Origin: Spirochaeta sp.
Lineage (GTDB): Bacteria > Spirochaetota > Spirochaetia > DSM-27196 > Alkalispirochaetaceae
NCBI GenBank assembly: GCA_007117185.1
Contig: SKHA01000225.1
Location: forward strand, 1 to 7,012
DNA length: 7,012 nt
Reading direction: 5' to 3'
The translations under genes were made by a program, and so were the position numbers. Position 1 is the stretch's first letter. Each line of letters starts with the position of its first letter. Below are positions 1-6,685 of the stretch, piece by piece. The notes beneath the pieces are model-generated. The model was given only the letters and a program-made list of their open reading frames with translations. It made no database searches and was not told the DNA's origin.

Positions 1-936
1 AACATGAAACAGGACGAGGCCGATCGCATTCTGGCGGTGATGGCGCAGTTGCCACCTATTCCGGCAGACGAGGCTCGCCGGGTCCTGACCAAGTTCGGCG
101 CGGACTCCCGCGGAATGACTCGGCAGACCCTGACCGGGCCGGAGACGGCCCGGGAGATTCTCATCCGCGCGTTCGGCGTTGAGGAGGGTGACCGTCAATT
201 CTACCGCATCCTCCCGGAGCAGAAGCCACGGCCCTTCGCGTTTTTGGAGGACGTGGACGGCAAACAGCTGTCGGCGCTGCTGCGCAAGGAGTCAGCGGCG
301 GTCCTGGCGATTCTGGTGGCGTGCATGCCCGGCAAGGCGGCGGCGCGCCTGCTGGAAGCGATGGAGCCGGAACACAAGATTCAGGTGGTGCGCCGGGTCT
401 CCTCGCTGGGGCCGGTGGACCCGGAGATTCTCCGGCAGGTGGAGAAGAGCTTGCGCAACCGCCTGGAGAAACTGGGCACCCCCGAAGCGGACGAGGAGGT
501 GGACGGGCAGGCGAAACTGGCGGAGATCCTGCGCTATATGGACCTCACCTCGGGAGACCGGATCATAACCTCCCTGCAGGAGCGCGACCCCGATCTGGCC
601 GAGCGTATCAGGACGCAGCTCACCAGCCCCGACGACCTGCAGTACATCTCCAACCGGGACCTGCAGAAGGTGCTCCAGCGAGTGGACGATCAGGATATCG
701 CCGTGCTGCTGAAGGGCAAGAAGGATGTGATTGTGGATCGCCTGACCACCAACCTGAGCGACCGCCGACGGGAGATGGTGGTGATGCATCGGGAGGCCCT
801 CGGGCCGATGCGGCGGGCCGATGTGGACAAGATTACCGCAGATTTCATGCAGCTGGTCCGCACCATGGCCTCGGACGGCGAGATCGTGATTCGCCTGCCC
901 GGCGAGGAGTATGTTGGTGACACACCCGCGGGTTGA
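1..936 (+). CDS. fliG: FliG-family flagellar motor switch protein, divergent, 5' end outside window
   Basis: FliG forms the rotor ring of the flagellar C-ring, linking the MS ring to FliM and transmitting stator torque. Counting from the ATG at base 4, the frame gives 310 residues. They collinearly match FliG: the end of the N domain (about 1-60, with 'AREILIRAFG'), the middle domain (about 75-160, 'KPRPFAFLEDVD' followed by paired helices), a linker, and the C-terminal torque domain (about 170-300, 'VLLKGKK', 'LGPMRR', 'GEIVIRLPGEEYV'). FliG proteins usually have about 335-345 residues, and the first N-terminal helix is missing. Codon 1 (AAC) is open, so translation very probably begins upstream and the ATG at 4 is internal. 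The protein is divergent: the EHPQT middle-domain motif reads ESAAV, and the usual acidic pair before the GPxR motif appears as Met-His (261-262). It may be a secondary FliG paralogue, as spirochaetes carry. The family call is firm; rotor function is inferred. Confidence 0.88.
   Translation, partial: NMKQDEADRILAVMAQLPPIPADEARRVLTKFGADSRGMTRQTLTGPETAREILIRAFGVEEGDRQFYRILPEQKPRPFAFLEDVDGKQLSALLRKESAAVLAILVACMPGKAAARLLEAMEPEHKIQVVRRVSSLGPVDPEILRQVEKSLRNRLEKLGTPEADEEVDGQAKLAEILRYMDLTSGDRIITSLQERDPDLAERIRTQLTSPDDLQYISNRDLQKVLQRVDDQDIAVLLKGKKDVIVDRLTTNLSDRRREMVVMHREALGPMRRADVDKITADFMQLVRTMASDGEIVIRLPGEEYVGDTPAG
904..909 (+). promoter_or_regulatory. Ribosome binding site inside the fliG 3' end
   Basis: GAGGAG lies 7 bases before the GTG at 917 but only 1 base before the ATG at 911. 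The spacing favours the GTG as start of the TM2-domain gene. Because the site lies within the last codons of the FliG-family gene, ribosomes finishing that gene could reinitiate here. Confidence 0.55.
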
Positions 937-1465
937 CCTGGCGTATCTGTTCTGGGGGCTCTCCCTGGTCGGGGTGGCGGGGCTGCACCGGATCTACCTG
1001 CGTCGTCACCTCTCGGGGATTCTGTATCTGGCCACCTTCGGGCTGCTTGGAGTGGGTACGGTCCTGGACGGGATGCACATGCGGCGCCTGGTGCGCCGGG
1101 CGCGGCTGGAAGCACAGCTGGAGGCGCTGATGGAGCGGGAGGAGCTGCAGCTGGAACGCCCGGCGTCGGTGGTGGCGACCACCCCGATGACGTCGTCGCT
1201 GCGGGATCGTCTTTCCCGGGTTGTGAACTCCAGACAACACATCCAGCGAATCATCATCTCCCTCGCCCGGGAGGGCCACGGGGTGATCACCGTCACCGCT
1301 CTGGCGGAAGCGGCGCAGACGACGATGGAGCGGGCGCAATCGCACCTGGACCGGCTGGTGGTGCGGGGCCTCGCCGGCGCCACCCCCACCATTGAAGGGG
1401 CGCTGATCTACCACCTGCCGGACCTGCTGGACGACACCGGCCGCAGGCGCCTTGAGGGTTTCTAA
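917..1465 (+). CDS. TM2-domain membrane protein with C-terminal winged-helix-like region
   Basis: This protein has about 182 residues. Residues 6-53 form a TM2 domain: two hydrophobic helices (about 8-21 and 33-51) joined by a short loop carrying the typical G-x-H-R-x-Y signature (GLHRIY), with Asp51 closing the second helix. A basic, helical, possibly coiled-coil stretch follows (about 56-82), then a polar linker. Residues about 109-166 are predicted to be helix, short helix, longer helix, then a beta-like wing, which resembles a winged-helix fold. I chose GTG at 917 because GAGGAG (904-909) sits 7 bases upstream. An ATG at 911 is possible but only 1 base from that site. Its start lies inside the upstream FliG-family gene, implying translational coupling. 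TM2 proteins have no general assigned function. DNA binding by the C-terminal region is inference; it could instead mediate protein contacts. Confidence 0.78.
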   Translation: MTHPRVDLAYLFWGLSLVGVAGLHRIYLRRHLSGILYLATFGLLGVGTVLDGMHMRRLVRRARLEAQLEALMEREELQLERPASVVATTPMTSSLRDRLSRVVNSRQHIQRIIISLAREGHGVITVTALAEAAQTTMERAQSHLDRLVVRGLAGATPTIEGALIYHLPDLLDDTGRRRLEGF

Positions 1466-2172
1466 GAACCACCACCGGGGCGACATGCGTTGACGAAGGT
1501 CCGCAGCAACCGGCGGTGGACGGCCCGGTGGATCAGCAGCTCCGGATGAAACTGCACCCCCATGCAGAAGCGCTGCGTGGGGTCCTCCACCACCTGAATC
1601 ACCCCGTTATCTTCCATCCCCGAGACCACCAGCTCCGACCCCACCCTGTGGATGGACTGGCGGTGCAGCGAGTTCACCAGCAGCGTCTCATCGGCGACGA
1701 TCCGGGAGATCTGCGTTCCCGGCATAATCCGCACGGGCTTTCGAAAGAGCATATAGGCCAGGGGATGCCGGGGGTAGCGGGCGTCCCGGTAGGACTTGTG
1801 GACCTCCCGGTGGACAGTGCCCCCCCGGGAGAGGTTGAGCAGCTGGGCCCCCCGGCAGATCGCCAGTACCGGAAGACCTCGTGTTCGTGCTTCCCGCAGG
1901 AGCCGCAGCTCCAGGATATCCCGCCGCCGGTCGTAGGGGTGAAAGCGCTTTTCCACGCCCCCGAAATGCACCGGGGAGACGTCGGCGCCGCCAGGAAAGA
2001 GGACGCCGTCCAGGTCATCCACGGTGACCCGCCTCCGTGGTGATAGCGCTCTGTGGCGCGCTGCAACCCGGCGGGGCCGTCCCCCGGCGAGGACCACCGC
2101 CACCCAGACCACCCAGTACGACGGAGAGAGACGAAACGCCGAAGTGGTGATTCCGATTCGCGGTCTGTCCAT
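1462..2172 (-). CDS. Class I glutamine amidotransferase-like hydrolase (peptidase C26, PuuD-like)
   Basis: This 236-residue cytoplasmic enzyme belongs to the gamma-glutamyl-gamma-aminobutyrate hydrolase family, which hydrolyses gamma-glutamyl amide bonds. The catalytic triad is visible: Cys106 in the nucleophile elbow 'LAICRGAQLLN', and His209 and Glu211 in 'GVQFHPE'. Other family landmarks are the N-terminal 'PRIGIT', 'DGVLFPGGADVSP' (about 55-67), the GGT motif shortly after the elbow, and 'LVNSLHRQSI' before the C-terminal strands. The ATG at 2172 is preceded by AAGGGG 6 bases upstream. The frame stays open to base 2502, but that extension has no family similarity and overlaps the ATP-grasp gene. 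The start is 11 bases after the ATP-grasp stop, so the two are surely co-transcribed. The stop is TAG and overlaps the end of the opposing TM2-domain gene. The substrate is unknown; the neighbouring ligase suggests that it cleaves a related amide. Polyamine catabolism is not supported by any other gene here. Confidence 0.88.
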   Translation of the reverse strand: MDRPRIGITTSAFRLSPSYWVVWVAVVLAGGRPRRVAARHRALSPRRRVTVDDLDGVLFPGGADVSPVHFGGVEKRFHPYDRRRDILELRLLREARTRGLPVLAICRGAQLLNLSRGGTVHREVHKSYRDARYPRHPLAYMLFRKPVRIMPGTQISRIVADETLLVNSLHRQSIHRVGSELVVSGMEDNGVIQVVEDPTQRFCMGVQFHPELLIHRAVHRRLLRTFVNACRPGGGS

Positions 2173-2178
2173 AAACAG

Positions 2179-2184
2179 CCCCTT
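2179..2184 (-). promoter_or_regulatory. Ribosome binding site for the C26 hydrolase
   Basis: On the minus strand AAGGGG is followed by a 6-base spacer and ATG at 2172. It sets the start of the hydrolase immediately downstream of the ATP-grasp stop codon, and argues against the longer open frame that reaches base 2502. Confidence 0.6.
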
Positions 2185-3512
2185 CAGCGGTTGGTCAGCT
2201 CCGGCGGCAGCTTGCGGTGCCTGATCAGCGAAGCAAGGATGAAGATAACCCCCAGGACGATGAAGGGGTCCTCGCGATAAAAGAGGTCGTTCTTCGCGTG
2301 CCGTCCCTCCTGGATGATCCGCCGCAACGCCCCCACGGTATCGCGAATGCCCCCCTTTCGCTCCAGGGAGACGGCCAGGGTCTGCAGGGCCTGCCGGAGC
2401 TGGCGATTTTCGATCTGGCCACGGGCCTCCCGCCAGGCCTGACGCAGGTCGTTGTAGCGCTTCTCGCTGCGGGAGAGGTCGCCAATGGCGGCGATGAGCC
2501 ACAGGCCGGGCACTTTGGTCCGTTTGCCGATCGCCACCGGCGGCGGCGGGTCCACGTGTCCTTGAAGGGCCAGCTGAAAGACCAGCCAGGGGAAGTCCAG
2601 CCCCGACTCAACCGACTGGAAGAGCCCCGCCCAGAAGCGGGGGTTCACCTCGATCAGCCGGGGCTGGTGGTCCGCCTCGCCGTCCCAGCGAAAATCGATC
2701 TCGGCGATGCCGTGCCACCTCAATGGCCCCAGCAGATCCCGGGCCACTTGCAGAAACTGCCGGTCATCCACCGTCTCCCGGAGGATCCCCGCGCCGGACT
2801 GGGCGGGAAACTTCTGCAGGTTCCGGTAAGCCATGCTGGCCACCAGTTCACCCTCCTGAAAGAGAACGGTAAGACAGTAGTCATCTCCCGGGGCGAACTC
2901 CTGCACCAGCGGTGTTCCGTAATGGTCGCAGCGATAGTCCCGCAGGAGTTCCTGAAGCTCTGTCGCGTCTTCGCACATCTCGATACCCCGCCCGCCCACC
3001 TGATCAGTCGGTTTGAGGAGTACCGGAAAGTGGGCTTCCTGAAGAACCTCTTCAACGGTGGTGTCCGCCAGGGACCACGTGGGGGGAACGGGAACACCCA
3101 GCTCCGCGGCGCTGGAAAAGAGTCGGTCTTTGGGGTGAACCCGACGAATTGCCTCGAATGGCGGCGCAATCACCTGAATCAGAGGTTCGAAGCGACTGCG
3201 GTACTGGGCGATCACCTCGGTCTCGCGAAACACCGGCATGAGCAGATACGGGCGGCCGTCATCAGGGCGATATTTCTTTACTTTGGCGATGAGATCGCGG
3301 ATGAACTCCTCAGGATCCTCCTGCAACGGCGCGTGAACGAAGTTCTGTTTGACGAAGCGCGAAAACGAGAGCACCGTCATCTCCACGTCGTCGCAGCCGA
3401 TCACCTCTACCCCGCGCTTGCCCAGGGAGTGGGCAATCACCAGGGACATGAGACTTCTCCCGTAGGTGACGATGACCCGGGCCGGGGGGGTACTTCGGTC
3501 CTCTTTCATCAC
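2184..3512 (-). CDS. ATP-grasp ligase with C-terminal membrane anchor
   Basis: This 442-residue protein is an ATP-grasp carboxylate-amine ligase of the carbamoyl-phosphate-synthase-like type. Such enzymes activate a carboxylate as acyl phosphate and join it to an amine or thiol. The N-terminal Rossmann-like part starts with 'RVIVTYGRSLMSLVIAHSLG'. The ATP-grasp fold follows: Lys167 in 'LLKPTD', the glycine-rich loop GGRG at 173-176, Glu205 in 'VQEF', Asp273 in 'AEIDF', and metal-binding Glu288 and Asn290 in 'RLIEVNPRFW'. After about residue 330 come a charged helical region and a hydrophobic segment (about 415-430) flanked by RHRK, suggesting a single membrane anchor with the catalytic part in the cytoplasm. 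The start is GTG 3512 or ATG 3509. No good ribosome site precedes either; instead a hairpin and T-tract abut the start. It heads a two-gene unit with the downstream C26 hydrolase. The fold is secure; the substrates cannot be deduced from sequence. Confidence 0.87.
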   Translation of the reverse strand: MMKEDRSTPPARVIVTYGRSLMSLVIAHSLGKRGVEVIGCDDVEMTVLSFSRFVKQNFVHAPLQEDPEEFIRDLIAKVKKYRPDDGRPYLLMPVFRETEVIAQYRSRFEPLIQVIAPPFEAIRRVHPKDRLFSSAAELGVPVPPTWSLADTTVEEVLQEAHFPVLLKPTDQVGGRGIEMCEDATELQELLRDYRCDHYGTPLVQEFAPGDDYCLTVLFQEGELVASMAYRNLQKFPAQSGAGILRETVDDRQFLQVARDLLGPLRWHGIAEIDFRWDGEADHQPRLIEVNPRFWAGLFQSVESGLDFPWLVFQLALQGHVDPPPPVAIGKRTKVPGLWLIAAIGDLSRSEKRYNDLRQAWREARGQIENRQLRQALQTLAVSLERKGGIRDTVGALRRIIQEGRHAKNDLFYREDPFIVLGVIFILASLIRHRKLPPELTNR

Positions 3513-3536
3513 AAAAATATACCCCGCCGCGGCGGG
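3513..3536 (-). terminator. Intrinsic terminator after the permease genes, abutting the ATP-grasp start
   Basis: Bases 3523-3536 form a perfect 14-base GC palindrome (CCCGCCGCGGCGGG), giving a 5-bp stem with a 4-base loop or longer pairing with distortion. On the minus strand it is followed after one G by TATATTTTT, the layout of a Rho-independent terminator. It lies 12 bases after the TAG of the interrupted permease and its T-tract touches the GTG of the ATP-grasp gene. No T-tract follows on the plus strand, so it is oriented for the minus-strand operon. It may be a full stop or an attenuator. Confidence 0.6.
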
Positions 3537-3548
3537 CTCAGAAAATAC

Positions 3549-4790
3549 CTACTGCTGATACGGCGGCTTCAGCGCCGCCTGCCGCGCCGGAACGATCGTC
3601 CCTGCCAGCGTTATGATCACCCCAACCAGGGCGGTACCAAAAAGATCGCCAATCCGGTAGTCGCCGTAGAAGCGGTCGCCGAAGGGGATGGGCAGCTCCG
3701 GAGGGAGAAACCCGCTGATATCAAACCCCACCTGTTGCACGTACAGCGCCATAGCGCCCCCGAAGATCCACGCCAACAGGGCCGCCAGAACTGCCAGGAA
3801 GGCACTCTCCGCCAGCAGCAACCAGCGAAGCTGTCTCTTTTTCATGCCGATGGCGCGCATCGTGGCGATCTCCTGCTCCCGCTCGTGAACGGTCATCGAC
3901 ATGGAGTTGAGAATTCCCAGCATGACCAGGAGAAAGATGATCCCCAGCAGAATAACGAAGGCACTCATGTCAGCTTCAACGGCGGCTACCATCGTCCGGG
4001 CGAAGCGTTCCCAGGGGTACGCCTGTACCTCCTCGGGCAGAATCGAGTCCAGCTGCGCAGCCACCTGGCGGGCCAGGGCGCGGTTGGCCCGGCCGTCCAG
4101 CCGCGCCACCAGGTGGGTCACGCCTTCTCCGGTGCGGAGGAACTCGGCGCTCCAGGAAATGTCTGTCTGCAGCAGGGCGCGGTCGAACAGGGGGTACCCC
4201 GTGGCAAAGATGCCCTGCACCCGGGTGGACACGGTGTTTGGTGCCCCGAAGCGGTCGCGGACGCGGATAAACACCGCATCGCCGGCGGCAAGGTCCAACA
4301 GCCGCGCCGCCTCAACACCGATAAGCACCCCCTGGCCACCCTCTTCCAGCTACGACCCTGCAACAATCGACTCCTGGATGGTGGTGATCTCAGGTTCCAA
4401 CCCGGGGTCCACCCCGCGGCCGCGCATGGGCATGTACTCCCGGCCATTCCCCAGTTCCGCCTCGTACTCGATACGGCGCGTCACCGCCGAGAACTTCGAC
4501 AGCTGCTCCGGCAGCTGTTCCTCCGCGAGGCGCTGCGCCAGCTCACCGTCAACCAGAAGATCCAGGGGCGTCCGCCGCTGTTCCGCCAGGTACGACCGGT
4601 GCAGAACCTGAACCTCGCCGGTATCCAGGGTGATCATCCCCTGGTAGAGGGTGGTGAAATACCCGCGAATCCACCCCAACGCGATGATCATGATCGTCAT
4701 GCCCACGGTGAGGGCGATCACGTTCAGGATCGTCCGGCGCCGGTTGCGGGTGATGTTGCGCAGGGCGATTCCCAGCAGTTCTTTAGTCAT
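3549..4790 (-). pseudogene. FtsX/MacB-type ABC permease interrupted by an in-frame amber codon
   Basis: Read through, this gene encodes 413 residues, matching its 404-residue paralogue upstream. TM1 is at about 20-42 ('TILNVIALTVGMTIMIIALG'), followed by a large extracytoplasmic MacB-like domain (about 50-270). TM2 is at about 275-297, the coupling segment 'EREQEIATMRAIGMKKRQL' at about 304-322, TM3 at about 324-353 and TM4 at about 380-402. Codon 147 (4350-4352) is TAG, after 'ESIVAGS'; the same frame continues intact as 'LEEGGQGVLIGVEAARLL'. The break falls in the extracytoplasmic domain, leaving a 146-residue fragment with TM1 only. A GTG at 4328 could restart a 259-residue piece lacking TM1. 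The ATG at 4790 follows GGAGG (4800-4804) and overlaps the upstream permease by 8 bases. The intact downstream frame implies a very recent nonsense mutation, a sequencing error, or read-through. TAG also ends this gene and others here, which argues against amber reassignment. The intact form would pair with its paralogue as the membrane half of a LolCE-like exporter. Confidence 0.85.
4350..4352 (-). other. In-frame amber (TAG) codon inside the second permease
   Basis: The plus-strand bases 'cta' give TAG in the permease frame. Upstream codons read V-A-G-S and downstream codons read L-E-E-G-G. The paralogous permease has V-A-G-E-V-P-P at the matching place. TAC or TAT (tyrosine) would need a single base change, and a tyrosine or tryptophan before Leu is plausible for this family, though this is inference. 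Confidence 0.85.
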
Positions 4791-5994
4791 ACTGCAGAGC
4801 CTCCATGATCGAAAGTCGCCTGGCCGCCAGCGCCGCGTAGAGCGATCCGGCCAGCGCCACCAGCACCCCCCCGAGAGCGTTGAATGCGCTGCTTCGGGGA
4901 ACCCAGGCAAAGGTGAAAACCGACGAGCCCATCCCGAACGCCTCGGCCACCCCGCCCATGTCAATTCCGGTGGTGGAGAGGTACAACACCACCGGTATCC
5001 CGACAGCCAACCCGGCCAGCGCTCCCAATCCGCCCTGAATTACCCCTTCCAGGAGGATCATCACCACGATTCCCCGGCGCTTCATCCCGATGGCGCGCAT
5101 CGTGCCGAACTCCCGGGTCCGTTCGAAGACGTTCATCAGGATCGCGTTGGTGATCACACTGGCGGCAACGATGACCACAAGGAGGTTCATGAACAGAATG
5201 AAGAAGTCCATCATCTCGATCATCTGAACCAGCCCGCCGTGGATGTCACGGTAGGTCTGGACCTCCACCTCCGGGAGACCTTCCCGCAGGCGCGCCGCGA
5301 CCCCTTCGGCGGCGCCGGGGTCCTGAAGGCGTATCCTGATCTCCATGGTGTCTCCCTCCAGGTACAGCAGGTCCTGGGCGTCCCGGTGGCCGATAAAGAA
5401 GGTGTTTTCGTCCAGGTCCGGCGAGGCGGTTTCGAAGATCCCCCCCAGGGGGTACTGCAGGTAGAAGGGGCTTCCGGTGCTGTCCTCCACAACTACCAGA
5501 AGATCGTCCTCAGGGGTTACCTGAAGCAGTTCCGCCAGGGCGCGGGAGATGACAACGGTGCCGTCCTGCGGTGGAACCTCCCCCGCCACCATTCCCCGGG
5601 CGACAGCACGGTAGAAGCTGGAGTCGCGGCGCAACCCCACCCCCGCCAGGGTGACGGTACGCTCAGCCGACTGGAGCATCGCCCCGAAGGGCAGCACCTC
5701 CTCGCCCTCCAGCGGGACCCCGGCGGTGATCTCGCCGATAGCCTCCAGGGTGGTTGTGTAGTCCTGCAGCGGGTAGTCCAGGCTCCAGGGGTTGAGAAGG
5801 CTGTCCCGCCGGGGGTCGCGAATACGAATGTGACCCCCCTCTTCGGTAAGGGTGGTCATGAAGTTGATCCGAATCCCCTGAAACATCCCCGACATGAGCT
5901 CCATCACCAGAACCGATACCAGCACCGCAAAAACGATCAGCACTGTCCGACGGCGGTGCTTCGCCAGGTTGTACAGGGCCATCCGCAACAGCAT
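4783..5994 (-). CDS. FtsX/MacB-type ABC transporter permease (LolC/LolE-like)
   Basis: This intact inner-membrane permease has 403 residues. TM1 is at about 17-36, followed by a large extracytoplasmic MacB-PCD-like domain (about 40-260). TM2 is at about 263-288 ('MDFFILFMNLLVVIVAASV'), then the conserved cytoplasmic coupling segment 'FERTREFGTMRAIGMKRRG' (about 290-308), TM3 (about 310-340) and TM4 (about 371-392), ending 'MEALQYD'. This four-helix layout is typical of LolC/LolE, MacB and FtsX relatives, which act mechanically on periplasmic substrates rather than forming a channel. The ATG at 5994 is chosen because GGAGGAG (6000-6006) is 5 bases upstream; the GTG at 5997 would leave only 2 bases. 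The start shares one base with the ATPase stop (TGATG), and the TAA stop lies within the next permease's ATGACTAA. The substrate could be lipoproteins or another envelope component. Confidence 0.9.
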   Translation of the reverse strand: MLLRMALYNLAKHRRRTVLIVFAVLVSVLVMELMSGMFQGIRINFMTTLTEEGGHIRIRDPRRDSLLNPWSLDYPLQDYTTTLEAIGEITAGVPLEGEEVLPFGAMLQSAERTVTLAGVGLRRDSSFYRAVARGMVAGEVPPQDGTVVISRALAELLQVTPEDDLLVVVEDSTGSPFYLQYPLGGIFETASPDLDENTFFIGHRDAQDLLYLEGDTMEIRIRLQDPGAAEGVAARLREGLPEVEVQTYRDIHGGLVQMIEMMDFFILFMNLLVVIVAASVITNAILMNVFERTREFGTMRAIGMKRRGIVVMILLEGVIQGGLGALAGLAVGIPVVLYLSTTGIDMGGVAEAFGMGSSVFTFAWVPRSSAFNALGGVLVALAGSLYAALAARRLSIMEALQYD

Positions 5995-6674
5995 CACCGC
6001 TCCTCCCGCAGGATGCGCCCGTCCTTCAGATGGAGAATCCGGTGAGCCCAGGCGGTTACGTCCGGGTTATGGGTGGAAAAGATGAACGAGACCTCTTTCT
6101 CGCGATTGAGTCTCAGCATCGCCTCCAGGATCTCCCGGCCGGTCTCGCTGTCCAGGTTTGCGGTGGGTTCGTCGGCGATGACAACCGCCGGGTCGTTCAC
6201 CAGCGCCCGGGCGATGGCAACGCGCTGCCGCTGCCCCCCGGAAAGCTCTTCCGGCCGGTGGGTAGCGTGGCTGGTCAACCCTACCATCTCCATAAGGGCG
6301 GCCACCTTTTCCCGACGCAGCTCTCTGGCGGTCCCGGTAAGCAGCAGGGGAAACTCGATATTCTCAGCCACATTGAGAACGGGGATCAGGTTGAACGACT
6401 GAAAGATGAAGCCGATCCGGTGGAGCCGACGATCCGCCTCCTGATCGTCGTTCAACGAAGCCACGTCCTCTCCCTCCAGCAGGACCCCCCCTGACGTTGG
6501 CGCGTCGATACAGCCAAGGATGTTCAACAGGGTGCTTTTGCCGCACCCGGAGGGTCCCATGATCGCCACAAACTCTCCCCGGTTGATTGACAGGGAGACT
6601 CCCCGCAGGGCGTGGATGATCGTCCGGCCCAGGTGGTAGTCCTTGTGAATCTCCTGTGCTTCGATGATGGCCAC
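5994..6674 (-). CDS. ABC transporter ATP-binding protein, LolD/MacB class
   Basis: This 226-residue cytoplasmic ATPase powers the adjacent permeases. All nucleotide-binding motifs are present: Walker A 'GPSGCGKS' (40-47), Q-loop Gln92 in 'FIFQSFNLIPVLNV', signature 'LSGGQRQR' (144-151), Walker B 'VVIADEP' (164-170) with catalytic Glu169, D-loop 'ANLD', and H-loop His202 in 'FSTHNPDV'. The 'FQSFNLIPVLNVAENIEFPL' stretch is characteristic of the LolD/MacB/FtsE-like group that works with FtsX-type permeases. I chose GTG 6674 because GGGAGGG (6679-6685) precedes it by 4 bases and homology begins there ('AIIEAQEIHKDY'). The frame stays open to 6833, but that part overlaps the upstream barrel gene and resembles nothing. 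The gene follows the barrel gene by 10 bases and overlaps the permease by 1 base. LolD or MacB orthology cannot be settled here. Confidence 0.93.
   Translation of the reverse strand: MAIIEAQEIHKDYHLGRTIIHALRGVSLSINRGEFVAIMGPSGCGKSTLLNILGCIDAPTSGGVLLEGEDVASLNDDQEADRRLHRIGFIFQSFNLIPVLNVAENIEFPLLLTGTARELRREKVAALMEMVGLTSHATHRPEELSGGQRQRVAIARALVNDPAVVIADEPTANLDSETGREILEAMLRLNREKEVSFIFSTHNPDVTAWAHRILHLKDGRILREER
6000..6006 (-). promoter_or_regulatory. Ribosome binding site for the first permease
   Basis: GGAGGAG on the minus strand lies within the last codons of the ATPase gene. It is 5 bases from ATG 5994 and 2 bases from GTG 5997, which favours the ATG and the TGATG stop-start overlap that couples ATPase and permease synthesis. 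Confidence 0.6.
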
Positions 6675-6678
6675 ATTG

Positions 6679-6685
6679 CCCTCCC
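6679..6685 (-). promoter_or_regulatory. Ribosome binding site selecting the GTG start of the ABC ATPase
   Basis: GGGAGGG on the minus strand sits 4 bases before GTG 6674 and touches the TAG stop of the upstream barrel gene (6685-6687). It supports a 226-residue ATPase rather than the 279-codon open frame. Confidence 0.6.

Noticed and set aside
4..6. ATG at base 4 as the true start of the FliG-family gene
   Set aside because: The family's first helix would be missing and the preceding codon is open, so the gene most likely starts left of the window.
2173..2502. N-terminal extension of the C26 hydrolase frame
   Set aside because: It overlaps the ATP-grasp gene, has no family similarity, and a well-placed ribosome site and ATG exist at 2172.
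3513..3560. Standard sigma-70 promoter for the ATP-grasp gene
   Set aside because: TATATT could act as a -10 element, but no TTGACA-like box lies at the right distance and the AT stretch is better explained as a terminator T-tract.
3549..4328. C-terminal part of the interrupted permease as an independent gene
   Set aside because: It begins mid-domain, lacks TM1, and aligns continuously with the fragment upstream of the amber codon in the same frame, so it is treated as one broken gene.
4350..4352. Amber codon reassigned to pyrrolysine or another amino acid
   Set aside because: TAG also ends the C26 hydrolase, this permease itself and the barrel gene in this window, and no recoding structure or relevant genes were seen. 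Site-specific read-through cannot be fully excluded.
2217..4808. Plus-strand open frame of 863 codons opposite the ATP-grasp and permease genes
   Set aside because: It shares codon boundaries with the minus-strand genes, so it stays open simply because TTA, CTA and TCA codons are rare in GC-rich genes. Its product is proline-, histidine- and arginine-rich with no domain, while the minus strand encodes clear families.
4651..6045. Plus-strand open frame of 464 codons opposite the first permease
   Set aside because: The codon-boundary situation is the same. The product is low-complexity and histidine-rich, and the minus strand holds an unmistakable permease.
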